Shown one piece after another: positions 25,151 through 33,598 of a DNA stretch of 64,000 bases; the stretch's first letter is position 1, and every line of letters begins with the position of its first letter. The DNA is from Lolliginicoccus suaedae. GTDB lineage: Bacteria; Actinomycetota; Actinomycetes; Mycobacteriales; Mycobacteriaceae. Both the position numbers and the translations under genes were made by a program. The notes under the pieces were generated by a model. That model was not told the DNA's origin. It did not search any database and saw only the letters and a program-made list of their open reading frames with translations. The stretch is from assembly GCF_008312885.1 (NCBI RefSeq), contig NZ_VSSO01000003.1:496001-560000 (forward strand), in the 5' to 3' direction.

Positions 25151-28100
25151 TGCTCGGTCACCTGCCGTCCTTCCTCTTGCACGGGGCAACTGGATCGCAC
25201 GGGGCAATGATCGCAGCCGTCGTTGATGCGCGCTTCGAACACGGGGCCCCGCGTGGCGGTGGCGGCCTCGCGGATGAGTCCCGCCCATTCCTGCCAGGAC
25301 TCGTCGTCGAGCGGATCCTGGGACCGTTGGGAAGCGCCGGTGGCGCGGTGGGATTGCGCGATATAGAGCAGCCGCGCGCCCCCCGTTGCGAGGTCCTCGC
25401 CGGGGATCAAGCCGGATCTCGCGGCGACCTGGTAGGTGGCGAGCTGCGCGTGCTCGGCGGCCTTGCCCGCGCTGACCGGGGTGCGGGCAGTCTTGATGTC
25501 GACCACCACCGGGCGGCCCTCGGTGTCTCGCTCGAGCCGATCGATGCGGCCCCGCAGTCGCACGTCGGGCCCCTGCGACTCGTCCGTGCCCTCGCTCGCT
25601 GGGGCGGGCAGCACGCCGTCGATCACGACCTCCACCCCGGCCTCGGTGAGCTCGCTGCGGGTGGATCGTAGCCAGCTACGGAAGTTGTCGAGCATTCCTT
25701 CCATCCGGGCGAGCTCGTGGCGGGCGAACCAGGGCGCGCCCACATTGACCTTCTCCCATGCCCGCTCGAGCGCGCCAGCGATCTCCTCGTCGGGGATGCG
25801 CCCAGCGACGGCTTGGGCGAGGGTGTGGACGAGGGTTCCCTTGATGGCGCTGAGCGTGTCGGAATCCGTGCCGCCGTGCTTGGTGAGCAGCCACCGCAGC
25901 GGGCAGGCGAGCAGTTCCTCCACCGAGGAGGGCGAGAGCGGCACTGGCCCGTCCTCGGGCTCCCACAGGGCGTCGCTGGTGCTGGGCCTGGCCAAGCCGT
26001 ACCAGCGCTTCGGGTCGGCACCAGGCACGCCAGCGGCGGCGAGGCGCGCGAGCTGCGCCGCTGCATGATGCTTTCGTTCCTCCGTCTCGAAGGGCGAGCA
26101 CACCACCGACCGAAGGCGGGCCACGAGGGCGGGCAGCGCCAGGACGGTGCGCGCCGGATGCTCGATGGGCGGCTCCTGCTGCCCCGGGTTCGCTGGCTCC
26201 GGCATCGACGGCTCGGACGGGTCCAGGCTCTCCTGCAGGTCCAGGAGGAAGCGCGAGGGCGCGAGGTCCGCGTCACCGGTGATCGATTCGACGGCAGTGA
26301 CCAGCAGCGTGCGCCGGGCGCGGCTGCACGCCACGAGGAAGAGCTTGCGCTCGTCAGCTAGCACCGGGGCGAGCCGGGAGACCGGGGACTCGGGCTCGCC
26401 GCTGGCTTCCCGCTCCAGGATGTCATCGAGATCCTCGGCACCGAGGAGGCTGCTGCGCCCCCGCAGCGATGGCCAGGTGCCTTCCTGCACGCCCGCCACC
26501 GCCACGACGTCCCACTCCCGGCCGGCGGCCGCGTGCGCGCTCAGCAGGGTCACCGACTCCTCGTGCAGCTGGGATTGCTGGAACGGCTCGGCCGCGATCT
26601 GCTGCTGCTCGACATGCTCGACGAATCCCGCGAGGGAGCCCCCCGGGAGCCGATCGACGTACGAGGCAGCCGCATCGAACAGGGCAACGATGGCATCGAG
26701 ATCGCGATCAGCCTGTGCTCCGGCCGCGCCACCGCGCAGCGCGCTCGCGAGCCACTGCTGCTGCAGCCCGGTCGCCGACCATGCTTCCCAGAGGACATCC
26801 TCCACTCCCCTGCCGCGCCGTTCCGCCCGGCGTGCCCGCCGCAGCACGGTCCGCACCCGGTTGATCGGCGCTGCCTCGGCACGGGTGAGGTCGCGGCGCA
26901 ATCCCTCGGCATCCGCGTCGTCGTCCTCGGCGGTGATGAGCAGCGCGAGCAGCTCGGCGGAATCCCGATCACCGCCGCGCCGCATCTCTGCCCGCCGGGT
27001 GCCCCTGCGCACGCGCCTGAGCAGCAGGGGGTCAGCGCCGCCGATAGGACCGGTCAGCAACAGCAACGCGTCCTCGGCCCCCAAGGCGGGGACCGTGCGC
27101 CGCGCTGCCGCCCGCGCCGCGACGAGCATGGCCTGCGAGGCTCGCTGGATGGCCAGTGGATGCTCGGGCACCGGCGTTGTCACCGGCACCCCCGCGGAGA
27201 CCAGGGCGCGGCGCAGCGGGGCGGACAGCGTGGGGACCGAGCGCACGACGACGGCCATGTCGGACCAGGCGATGCCGTCCATCAGGTGCGCGCGCCGGAG
27301 CACATCCGCGATCAGTGCGGCCTCGCGCGCCTGCGTCGGCACGATCTCGGCAAGGACATGGCCCTGCACCAGGCTGGGTTCCGCTGGATCGTCCTGGCCA
27401 AGCTCGTCCTGGCCAGCCTCATCCTGATCGGCGGCGGCATGCCCCGGGCTGGGTGCCCGGTGGGGCTGTATCCCGGGGATTCGCGCGGAGATCCGCGCCG
27501 CCACGGCCGCGACCGCGACCGGCATGCGGAAGCTCTCGCCGAGCACCACCTGGCGGTCCGATCCAGGCCCGGCGAGACTCTCCACGAAGCGTGCATCCGC
27601 CCCGCGGAAGCGGTAGATCCCCTGGTCCGGATCGCCAGTGAGGACAGCGATCCGCGCCCCGGTACCGAGCAGCTCGACGAGCTGCGCCGCCTGCGGATCA
27701 AGATGCTGGGCATCATCGACGAACAGGTAGCGCACCCGTGCCCGTTCCTGGTCGAGCAGGTCCGCATCGGCGGCGAACGCGGTGACCGCGGCGCTGACGA
27801 GCTCCGCGGCGTCGAGAGCGGGAGCCGTCGCCTGCGGGGCTTCCATCCCGACCGAGCCTCGCAGCATCATCACCTGCTCGTAGACCATCGCGAACCGTCC
27901 CGCAGCGACCCAGGCGGGCCGCTTGTGCGCCTTGCCGATCCTCGCTAGGTCCTCCGGCCCGAGGCCCCGCTCGCCCGCGCGGCGCACGAGGTCCCGCAGC
28001 TCGGAGGCAAAGCCGTCCAGCCCGAGCGCTGGCCGCAGCTCGGGAGGCCAGTACTGGGCGTCATCGTCGATGTCACCGTGCAGCAGCTCGCGCATCACCG

Positions 28101-28587
28101 CGTCCTGCTCGCTGCTCGTGATCAGGCGAGGGGGCGGATTGCCGTACAAGCTGGCATGGAGCGCGAGAACGGCGAAGGCGTAGGAATGCACGGTCCGCAC
28201 GAGTGGCTCGCGGCTAGCCCGGGGCGCGCCGTGGGGCGAGTCATCGCCCATCGCGTCGCTGATGGCATCACGCATGGTGCCTGCCGCATGCTTCGACGGG
28301 ACCAGGACGAGGATGGATTCCGGATCGGCGCCGCCGCGCAGCGCCTCGACGACGAGATCCGCGATCAGGGAGGATTTGCCCGTGCCTGGCCCGCCCAGTA
28401 CCTGGTACGGGCTCCAGGCCAGTCCGGCACCCGGCCCGTCAGGAAGCTGGCTGCTCGCCGAGACCGCGGCGAGCACACGGGCTGCCTCGCCGCTCCACTC
28501 CCGCGCCACCGCTGCCCGGGGGCGAGCTTGGGCCAGCTCGAGCCGCACGCCCTCCGGTACCCCTGCCTTGGCTGCCATGGCATCCAT
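25147..28587 (-). CDS. adnA: ATP-dependent helicase-nuclease subunit AdnA
   Basis: A ~1146-residue partner of AdnB with the same motor-nuclease design. Walker A is GGPGTGKSS (about residue 65). The Walker B region reads YLFVDDAQHLDP, with Asp in place of the usual catalytic Glu, consistent with the weaker motor known for AdnA. The nuclease shows RLRGRIDRLE and VVVDIKTAR. Four cysteines (CPLRW, and CDHC..C near the C-terminus) are placed as in iron-sulfur nucleases such as AddB. The start is uncertain: ATG 28587, ATG 28578 and TTG 28608 are in frame. It lies 70 bases after the condensation-domain gene on the same strand. Confidence 0.9.
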   Translation of the reverse strand: MDAMAAKAGVPEGVRLELAQARPRAAVAREWSGEAARVLAAVSASSQLPDGPGAGLAWSPYQVLGGPGTGKSSLIADLVVEALRGGADPESILVLVPSKHAAGTMRDAISDAMGDDSPHGAPRASREPLVRTVHSYAFAVLALHASLYGNPPPRLITSSEQDAVMRELLHGDIDDDAQYWPPELRPALGLDGFASELRDLVRRAGERGLGPEDLARIGKAHKRPAWVAAGRFAMVYEQVMMLRGSVGMEAPQATAPALDAAELVSAAVTAFAADADLLDQERARVRYLFVDDAQHLDPQAAQLVELLGTGARIAVLTGDPDQGIYRFRGADARFVESLAGPGSDRQVVLGESFRMPVAVAAVAARISARIPGIQPHRAPSPGHAAADQDEAGQDELGQDDPAEPSLVQGHVLAEIVPTQAREAALIADVLRRAHLMDGIAWSDMAVVVRSVPTLSAPLRRALVSAGVPVTTPVPEHPLAIQRASQAMLVAARAAARRTVPALGAEDALLLLTGPIGGADPLLLRRVRRGTRRAEMRRGGDRDSAELLALLITAEDDDADAEGLRRDLTRAEAAPINRVRTVLRRARRAERRGRGVEDVLWEAWSATGLQQQWLASALRGGAAGAQADRDLDAIVALFDAAASYVDRLPGGSLAGFVEHVEQQQIAAEPFQQSQLHEESVTLLSAHAAAGREWDVVAVAGVQEGTWPSLRGRSSLLGAEDLDDILEREASGEPESPVSRLAPVLADERKLFLVACSRARRTLLVTAVESITGDADLAPSRFLLDLQESLDPSEPSMPEPANPGQQEPPIEHPARTVLALPALVARLRSVVCSPFETEERKHHAAAQLARLAAAGVPGADPKRWYGLARPSTSDALWEPEDGPVPLSPSSVEELLACPLRWLLTKHGGTDSDTLSAIKGTLVHTLAQAVAGRIPDEEIAGALERAWEKVNVGAPWFARHELARMEGMLDNFRSWLRSTRSELTEAGVEVVIDGVLPAPASEGTDESQGPDVRLRGRIDRLERDTEGRPVVVDIKTARTPVSAGKAAEHAQLATYQVAARSGLIPGEDLATGGARLLYIAQSHRATGASQRSQDPLDDESWQEWAGLIREAATATRGPVFEARINDGCDHCPVRSSCPVQEEGRQVTEQ

Positions 28588-28657
28588 GCAACCATGCGGG
28601 TCCGACAAAGCTGCGGGATTCGTCGGCCTATCCCGGCTTGCGGCCGCGCCGAAGCGG

Positions 28658-30421
28658 CTAGGCCGTGATCTCGCGCGTCTCGGTGCTGGCTTCGCGGCTG
28701 CGCGTCATGGTGTCCGCGAGGCGCTGGGCGGCGGCTGGGTCCATCTTGCCGGTGGCATAGCTGAGAAGGGCGAGCGCTAGCTCGTTGCCCGAAGCAGCTG
28801 GGGCAATCTTGCTCGCGGCACCCGACACCTTGCCCATGACCTCGTCATAGCTGGATTCGGCTCGCCTTGCCAGCGGCGATGAGGTGAGCGCCGCGAGCCG
28901 CCGACTCGTCGTGCGCAAGGCTTGGTCGAGGGACCGGTGCACGAGGGTCCGGCGCGGTAGCAGGAGGCCTCGCTCCTTGTCGGTGAGCACATCGATATCC
29001 CGGATAGGGGTATCGATATCGTCGACGATCGCGGTGAGAAGCCGCTGGAATCGCTGGACGATGGCCACCACGGTGGACTCCTCGAACAGATCGATGGCGT
29101 ACACCATCGAGCCCGCGATGCCCGCGGGCCCGCCATCCGCGTCGGTGTGCTCGGTGAGCACCAGCTCGAGGTCGCAATCGGCGGAGCTCGCTTGCATCGA
29201 TCCGATCGAGATATCGATGCCGCCCACCGAGGCCGCGTAGGCGTCGTCGGAGTGCATCGACATGGCCACCTGGAAAACCGGATGGTATGAGGTGGTCCGC
29301 TTGATGTCGAGGACGTCGACCAGGCGCTCGAAAGGCGTCTCGGGGTGCGCGAACGCATCGGTGCCGCGCGCGTGGACCTGCCGCAGGAACTGCGCGACGG
29401 TCTCGGTGGAGACCACCCGGTTGCGCAGGGCGAGCGTGTTGCCGAACATGCCAACGATCGGAGCGAGCGACTCGTCCGCGCGCGCCTCGACGGTCGTGCC
29501 GATAGTGACATCATCTGTGCCGCACAACCGCGACAACAGCAGCGTGAGAGCGCCTTGCAGCACCGTGAACACCGAGACCTGCTGCTCGTCAGCTATCCGG
29601 CGCAGGCCCGCGTGCGCTGCATCGCCGACGAAGAACTCGATGGCGCGCCCGCGCTGGAGCTGGTACTCCGGGCGAGGACGGTCAAGGGGCAGGTCGAGCA
29701 GCTCAGGGGCATCGGCGAGCTCCGCGCGCCAGAACTCGATCTCGCGCGCGGTGACGCTGTCGGGGTCGCTTTCCTCGCCGAGGAGCTCGCGCTGCCAGAG
29801 CGCATAGTCGGCGTATTGCACGGGAAGCTCGGACCAGTCTGGCTTGCGGCGCGCGCACCGCGCCTCATAGGCCTGGAACAGGTCAGCGATCAATTGCCTG
29901 AGGGAAGCACGATCGACCGCGATGTGGTGGACGACGATGGTCAGGATGTACTCGTCAGCAGCAAGCTGGAAGAGCCGGACGCGGAACGGAGGCTCGACGG
30001 TGAGGTCGAATCCGGTCGCGGCGAAGTCCTCGATGAGGACGGGCGGGTCCACATGCGCCGGGACGTGCACCGGAGCGATGTCGATGGGCACCGCGGACGC
30101 GGGCATGATCTCCTGGTGCGGGCCCTCGGCGGAGACGGGGAACCGGGTGCGCAGGATCTCGTGGCGCTCGAGCAGATCGGCGGTCGCTGCGCCAAGAGCG
30201 CGCTGGTCCAGGTCACCGGTCAGATCGATGGATATCGGCACGTTGTGCGCGTCCGTGCGCGGGTCGAAGCGGTTGATGAGCCAGAGTCGCTGCTCAGCCG
30301 GGGAGAGCGGAATCCGGGACGGGCGGCACCGGTGGAAATCGCTCGCGCTCGTTGCGCGCGACGGCGCGGGGCGACGCCGCTCGGCGGCCCGTCCGGCTTG
30401 GCCGTGGGGTGCGTCATCCAT
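28658..30421 (-). CDS. Stand-alone NRPS condensation-domain protein
   Basis: A 587-residue protein made of one condensation domain (about 45-480) plus a C-terminal helical region. The C-domain motifs are SPAEQRLWLINRF (C1), RHEILRTRF (C2), HHIAVDRAS (C3, active-site HHxxxD), YADYALWQ (C4), GTTVEARADE and MFGNTLALR (C5), and HPETPFERLVD (C6). The Gly usually following HHxxxD is Arg. No adenylation or carrier domain is in the protein or nearby, so it must act with carriers in trans, acylate another acceptor, or have lost synthesis. ATG 30421 is chosen for AAGGAG 9 bases upstream. The C-terminal ~110 residues match nothing I recognise. Confidence 0.82.
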   Translation of the reverse strand: MDDAPHGQAGRAAERRRPAPSRATSASDFHRCRPSRIPLSPAEQRLWLINRFDPRTDAHNVPISIDLTGDLDQRALGAATADLLERHEILRTRFPVSAEGPHQEIMPASAVPIDIAPVHVPAHVDPPVLIEDFAATGFDLTVEPPFRVRLFQLAADEYILTIVVHHIAVDRASLRQLIADLFQAYEARCARRKPDWSELPVQYADYALWQRELLGEESDPDSVTAREIEFWRAELADAPELLDLPLDRPRPEYQLQRGRAIEFFVGDAAHAGLRRIADEQQVSVFTVLQGALTLLLSRLCGTDDVTIGTTVEARADESLAPIVGMFGNTLALRNRVVSTETVAQFLRQVHARGTDAFAHPETPFERLVDVLDIKRTTSYHPVFQVAMSMHSDDAYAASVGGIDISIGSMQASSADCDLELVLTEHTDADGGPAGIAGSMVYAIDLFEESTVVAIVQRFQRLLTAIVDDIDTPIRDIDVLTDKERGLLLPRRTLVHRSLDQALRTTSRRLAALTSSPLARRAESSYDEVMGKVSGAASKIAPAASGNELALALLSYATGKMDPAAAQRLADTMTRSREASTETREITA

Positions 30422-30884
30422 CTTCAGGCACTCCTTAAACTGCGAGTCAGCCGACCCGCGCGGGGAGCCGCGGATCGGCATGGCATCATGCGTGCGCTCC
30501 CCCATGTACGGCAATGGCAGTAGGTCCGGCTGGCCGGTCTGGCTTGCTGCACCGCGGGACACGCTGCACGATCACTAACGCAAGTAGTTTGTGATCGTGG
30601 TGTTACCAGGCTACAGGCGGCATGATTACAGGCATGTCAATTCTCGACAAGATTGCGACCATGTCGCATTCATGCCGCGAACAGGACCCGGATCGTTGTG
30701 ACCTTTACCATGCCGTGCAGCGTGACACAGCTTACATGCGGCGACAACACAGGCACGATCGCCGGAACGGCACCCACTGATCGCGGATCACGCCACTCGT
30801 CGGCGCCGCCCCCGCAGGCACGGACGAGAGGGACCAAGCGGCACCGGTCCGTCGAGCGATATCGATTGGAGGCCAAGGAAATAC
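30422..30884. promoter_or_regulatory. 463-base divergent intergenic region with a 9-bp inverted repeat
   Basis: This lies between the condensation-domain gene (leftward) and the ATL gene (rightward). A perfect inverted repeat CACGATCAC (30567-30575) and GTGATCGTG (30591-30599) with a 15-base spacer lies 146 bases upstream of the condensation-domain start; the region is richer in A/T than its surroundings. Such a spaced palindrome suggests a dimeric regulator site. No coding sequence in it is convincing. Confidence 0.5.
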
Positions 30885-31187
30885 ATGCCTGCGCTCGAGG
30901 ATGCTGACGTGGAGCGGGTGCGCGCGCTGATCCGCTCGGTGCCGTCCGGGCACGTGACCACCTACGGCGACGTCGCGCGGGCCGCCGGGCTCGGCAACGC
31001 CCGCATGGTGGGATGGATCCTCCGCACCGATGGCGCCGACCTGCCCTGGCACCGGGTGGTGCGCGCGGACGGATCACTCGCCCCGCACCTCGCGACGGAG
31101 CAAGCACTACGGTTGCAGGCCGAGAATGTGACGGTGTCCGGCCACCGCGTCCTGCTACGGCCGCTTCGTCATGTGTTCCCCGCTTGA
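30885..31187 (+). CDS. Alkyltransferase-like (ATL) DNA-binding protein
   Basis: A 100-residue protein equal to the DNA-binding domain of O6-alkylguanine-DNA methyltransferase. It has the helix-turn-helix and arginine-finger region (VTTYGDVARAAGLGNARMVGWIL). The active-site motif PCHR is replaced by PWHRVV, so it cannot accept the alkyl group. ATL proteins bind alkylated guanine and hand it to nucleotide excision repair. The start ATG is preceded by AAGGAAATAC. Its stop is 25 bases from the convergent end of the nitrate-assimilation operon. An equivalent gene (Rv3204) follows the adnAB region in mycobacteria. Confidence 0.9.
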   Translation: MPALEDADVERVRALIRSVPSGHVTTYGDVARAAGLGNARMVGWILRTDGADLPWHRVVRADGSLAPHLATEQALRLQAENVTVSGHRVLLRPLRHVFPA

Positions 31188-31212
31188 GCGAGCACCTACC
31201 CCTTCTCCAGCG

Positions 31213-32007
31213 CTAGCGGGAGCGCATCGACCAACTAGTGACCGAGCCCCGGCCTGGACGCCGGGCGGCGACGCCCAGCAATCCCGCGCGGGAGGGTCGA
31301 GCACGGTCACGGCCAAGGCGTTGTGCTTCGGCGGCCCGCCGGCACACGAGGTCGATGAGCCGGGGGTGCACGCCGATGGGACCGGCGACGCCATCAGCGC
31401 CGGATTCGCGGAGCCGGTTCTGGAACAGGCCCTCGGCGAGCAGGTAGCTCGCGATGAACACGCGCGCTCCGGTGCGAGCGCGCGCCGCGGCGACCACCTC
31501 GGTGACGCGGGGCGCGGCTGTGGCCGCGTAGCCGACCTCGACGACCGTCCCGAGGCGGGTGGAGAGGAGCCGGGCGGCTTCCTCGACCTCCGCGAGCGCT
31601 CTGTCGTCGGAGGATCCGGCGGCAGCGAGCACGACGGCATCGCCGGGCTGCCAGCCAGCCTCGCGCAGCCGGTCCTCGAGGATCTCGGCGAGGATGGGGT
31701 CGGGCCCGAGCGCGCGCGCCACGATCGTTTCCTGGTGGCCGCTCTCGGCGACCTCCCGGGGCACGTCGGTCCGCACGTGGTAGCCCGACGCGAGGAACGC
31801 GGGCACCACGATGGCGGGCCCAGCGGTGTCGCGCAGCACCTCGCTCGGGGAGGGCCCGAGCACGTCAACGAAGCCTACGGGGACGTGCCCGAGCCGAGCG
31901 GCGACAGATTCGGCGATCCGGGCGATGATCTCGACGCCGTGGGGATTGCGGGTGCCGTGGGCGACCAGCACCACGGTGGGCCCGTGCTGTTCGGCTGCTC
32001 GGCTCAT
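31213..32007 (-). CDS. Sirohydrochlorin chelatase (CbiX/SirB)-like protein
   Basis: A 264-residue protein with the repeated CbiX fold. The first half begins VVLVAHGTRNPHGVE, with the metal-binding histidine of the family (AHGTR), and includes VPAFLASGYHVRTDVP; the second half is AVVLAAAGSSDD to the end, where the equivalent first histidine is lost. Family members insert Fe2+ or Co2+ into sirohydrochlorin; siroheme is required by NirB, encoded three genes upstream, so iron insertion is the likely job. Its ATG overlaps the nnaR stop by 4 bases (ATGA). It is the last gene of the operon. Confidence 0.82.
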   Translation of the reverse strand: MSRAAEQHGPTVVLVAHGTRNPHGVEIIARIAESVAARLGHVPVGFVDVLGPSPSEVLRDTAGPAIVVPAFLASGYHVRTDVPREVAESGHQETIVARALGPDPILAEILEDRLREAGWQPGDAVVLAAAGSSDDRALAEVEEAARLLSTRLGTVVEVGYAATAAPRVTEVVAAARARTGARVFIASYLLAEGLFQNRLRESGADGVAGPIGVHPRLIDLVCRRAAEAQRLGRDRARPSRAGLLGVAARRPGRGSVTSWSMRSR

Positions 32008-33206
32008 CGGTCCTCCGTCGGATGGGTGTGCACTGGGTCGAGGGCGAGTCGGTAGCCGCGCTTGACGACCGTCTGCACCACTTTGGGCGCTCCGAGCGCG
32101 GCGCGCAAGCGTGCTACCGCTGTCTCGACGGCGTGGGTATCGTCGCCGGCGCCCGGCAGTACCGCGAGCAGGTCCTCGCGGGAGACGACCATGCCGGGGC
32201 GCTGCGCGAGCGCCCGCATGATGGCGAGCGACGCGGGCGGGACCTGCTTGACCTCCCCATCGACGACGACGCAGCTGCCGCGCAGGCTGAGATGATGCCC
32301 GCCGGCCTGGAGGTTGCGGGCGCGCCGTGGCAGTTCCTCGGCGATGTGCCGGGCGAGAGCACCGAGCCGGGCACGGTGGGGCTGGGTGGTGGCCACGCCG
32401 AGCGTCTCGAGCGGTGCCGCGGTGACAGGTCCGACGCTGAACGGGATGACGCGGGTGCGCATCGCGTTGAGCAGCAGCTCGAGGACGTGGGTGTCCTGCG
32501 CGCGACCGAGCAGCGAGGCGACGGCGGGCGCGCTGGTGAAGGTGATGGCGTCGAGCTCGCCGTTGATGGCCGACTCGATCATGCGGTCGAGGTGGCTGAG
32601 GTCCTTGGGCGGGAGCCAGCGGTACACGGGCACGGGGATGACTGTCGCGCCGGCGCTGCGCATGACCTCGCAGAAGTCGGGGATGGGCTCCCATTCGGTG
32701 GTGGCGCCGTGCAGCTGCACCGCGATGCGCTTGCCCTCGACGCCTTCCTCGAGGAGGTGGTCGAGGACCTCGGCGGAGGATTCGGACTCCGGGGACCATT
32801 CCTCGCGGATTCCTGCCGCGCGCATCGCGCCCTTCGCCTTGGGCCCGCGCGCGAGCGAGCGTGCTGTGGCGAGCGCCTCGAGCAGTGGCTCGGCGAGGCC
32901 CCAGTTGTCGGCGGCCTCTACCCAGCCGCGGAACCCGATGCCGGTGGTGGCGACGGCGATGTCGGGCGGGTCGGCGATCACGGCCTCGGTGGCGCGCCGC
33001 AGCTCGGTGTCGTCGACGAGGGGGATGATGCGGATCGCGGGAGCATGCATGATCGTGGCGCCACGACGCTCGAGCAGCGTGGCGAACTCCTCGGCGCGCC
33101 GCGCGGCGGTGATGCCGATGGTGAAGCCCGCGAGCATGTCGGTCGCGTCTTCTCCCTGTGTCGTGAGGGGCCGGGGTGTCGTCGCGGGTGTGGGCACGCT
33201 TCTCAC
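32004..33206 (-). CDS. nnaR: NnaR-type regulator: HemD-like domain with winged helix
   Basis: A 400-residue protein. Residues about 25-290 resemble uroporphyrinogen-III synthase (LAGFTIGITAARRAEEFATLLERRGA, TGIGFRGWVEAADNWG, VYRWLPPKD, TFTSAPAVASLL). The C-terminal ~95 residues form an OmpR-type winged helix (VPPASLAIMRALAQRPGMVVSREDLL, then RLRAALGAPKVVQTVVKRGYRL). This architecture is that of NnaR, which activates nitrate/nitrite assimilation genes together with GlnR in Mycobacterium smegmatis. GTG 33206 overlaps the nirD stop (GTGA), supporting coupled translation; ATG 33137, with GGAGAAG upstream, would remove only a 23-residue tail. Synthase activity is doubtful. Confidence 0.85.
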   Translation of the reverse strand: MRSVPTPATTPRPLTTQGEDATDMLAGFTIGITAARRAEEFATLLERRGATIMHAPAIRIIPLVDDTELRRATEAVIADPPDIAVATTGIGFRGWVEAADNWGLAEPLLEALATARSLARGPKAKGAMRAAGIREEWSPESESSAEVLDHLLEEGVEGKRIAVQLHGATTEWEPIPDFCEVMRSAGATVIPVPVYRWLPPKDLSHLDRMIESAINGELDAITFTSAPAVASLLGRAQDTHVLELLLNAMRTRVIPFSVGPVTAAPLETLGVATTQPHRARLGALARHIAEELPRRARNLQAGGHHLSLRGSCVVVDGEVKQVPPASLAIMRALAQRPGMVVSREDLLAVLPGAGDDTHAVETAVARLRAALGAPKVVQTVVKRGYRLALDPVHTHPTEDR

Positions 33207-33598
33207 GCTACTTCGTCACGCCACCGCGGGTCAGCTGGACGAACCTCCACCATGCCCTCGCTGATGCGTACGTCGTAGACGGGCAGTGCCATCGCCTCGT
33301 CGTCGAGGCATGCTCCGGTCTCCAGGGAGAATGCCTGCTTGAGCAGTGGCGATGCCACGACCGGAGTGCCCTTGCGGTCACCGACGATACCGCGGGACAT
33401 CACGGCGGCGTTCATGAAGGGGTCGATGTTGCCGACGGCGCGGAGAGTTCCATCGTCGAGGCGGAACAGCGCGACCTGCTCGTGGCCGGGCAGCAGCACC
33501 GCGACCCCCCTGTTGGGGGTGAGGAAGTCGTAGGCGCAGGCACGGGTCCAGGTGGTGTCCTCGTCGGGTACGGGCTGGCGGAAATCGAGCGCGGTCAT
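33203..33598 (-). CDS. nirD: Nitrite reductase small subunit NirD
   Basis: A 131-residue Rieske-fold subunit of assimilatory NADH-nitrite reductase. The fold is recognisable by TRACAYDFLTPNRGVAVLLPGHEQVALFR-like strands and VASPLLKQAFSLETG, but the Rieske Cys-His ligands are absent, as normal for NirD. It supports NirB. ATG 33598 overlaps the nirB TGA by one base (TGATG), and its own stop overlaps the nnaR GTG, so the gene is coupled on both sides. Confidence 0.92.
   Translation of the reverse strand: MTALDFRQPVPDEDTTWTRACAYDFLTPNRGVAVLLPGHEQVALFRLDDGTLRAVGNIDPFMNAAVMSRGIVGDRKGTPVVASPLLKQAFSLETGACLDDEAMALPVYDVRISEGMVEVRPADPRWRDEVA

Noticed and set aside
30694-30740. Two similar TGAC...TTAC...ATGC units resembling direct repeats
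   Set aside because: The internal spacing differs (2 and 1 versus 5 and 0 bases), so a shared protein site is not convincing.
30653-30907. An 84-codon plus-strand ORF before the ATL gene
   Set aside because: It overlaps the ATL start, has no ribosome site and an irregular composition; the region looks regulatory.
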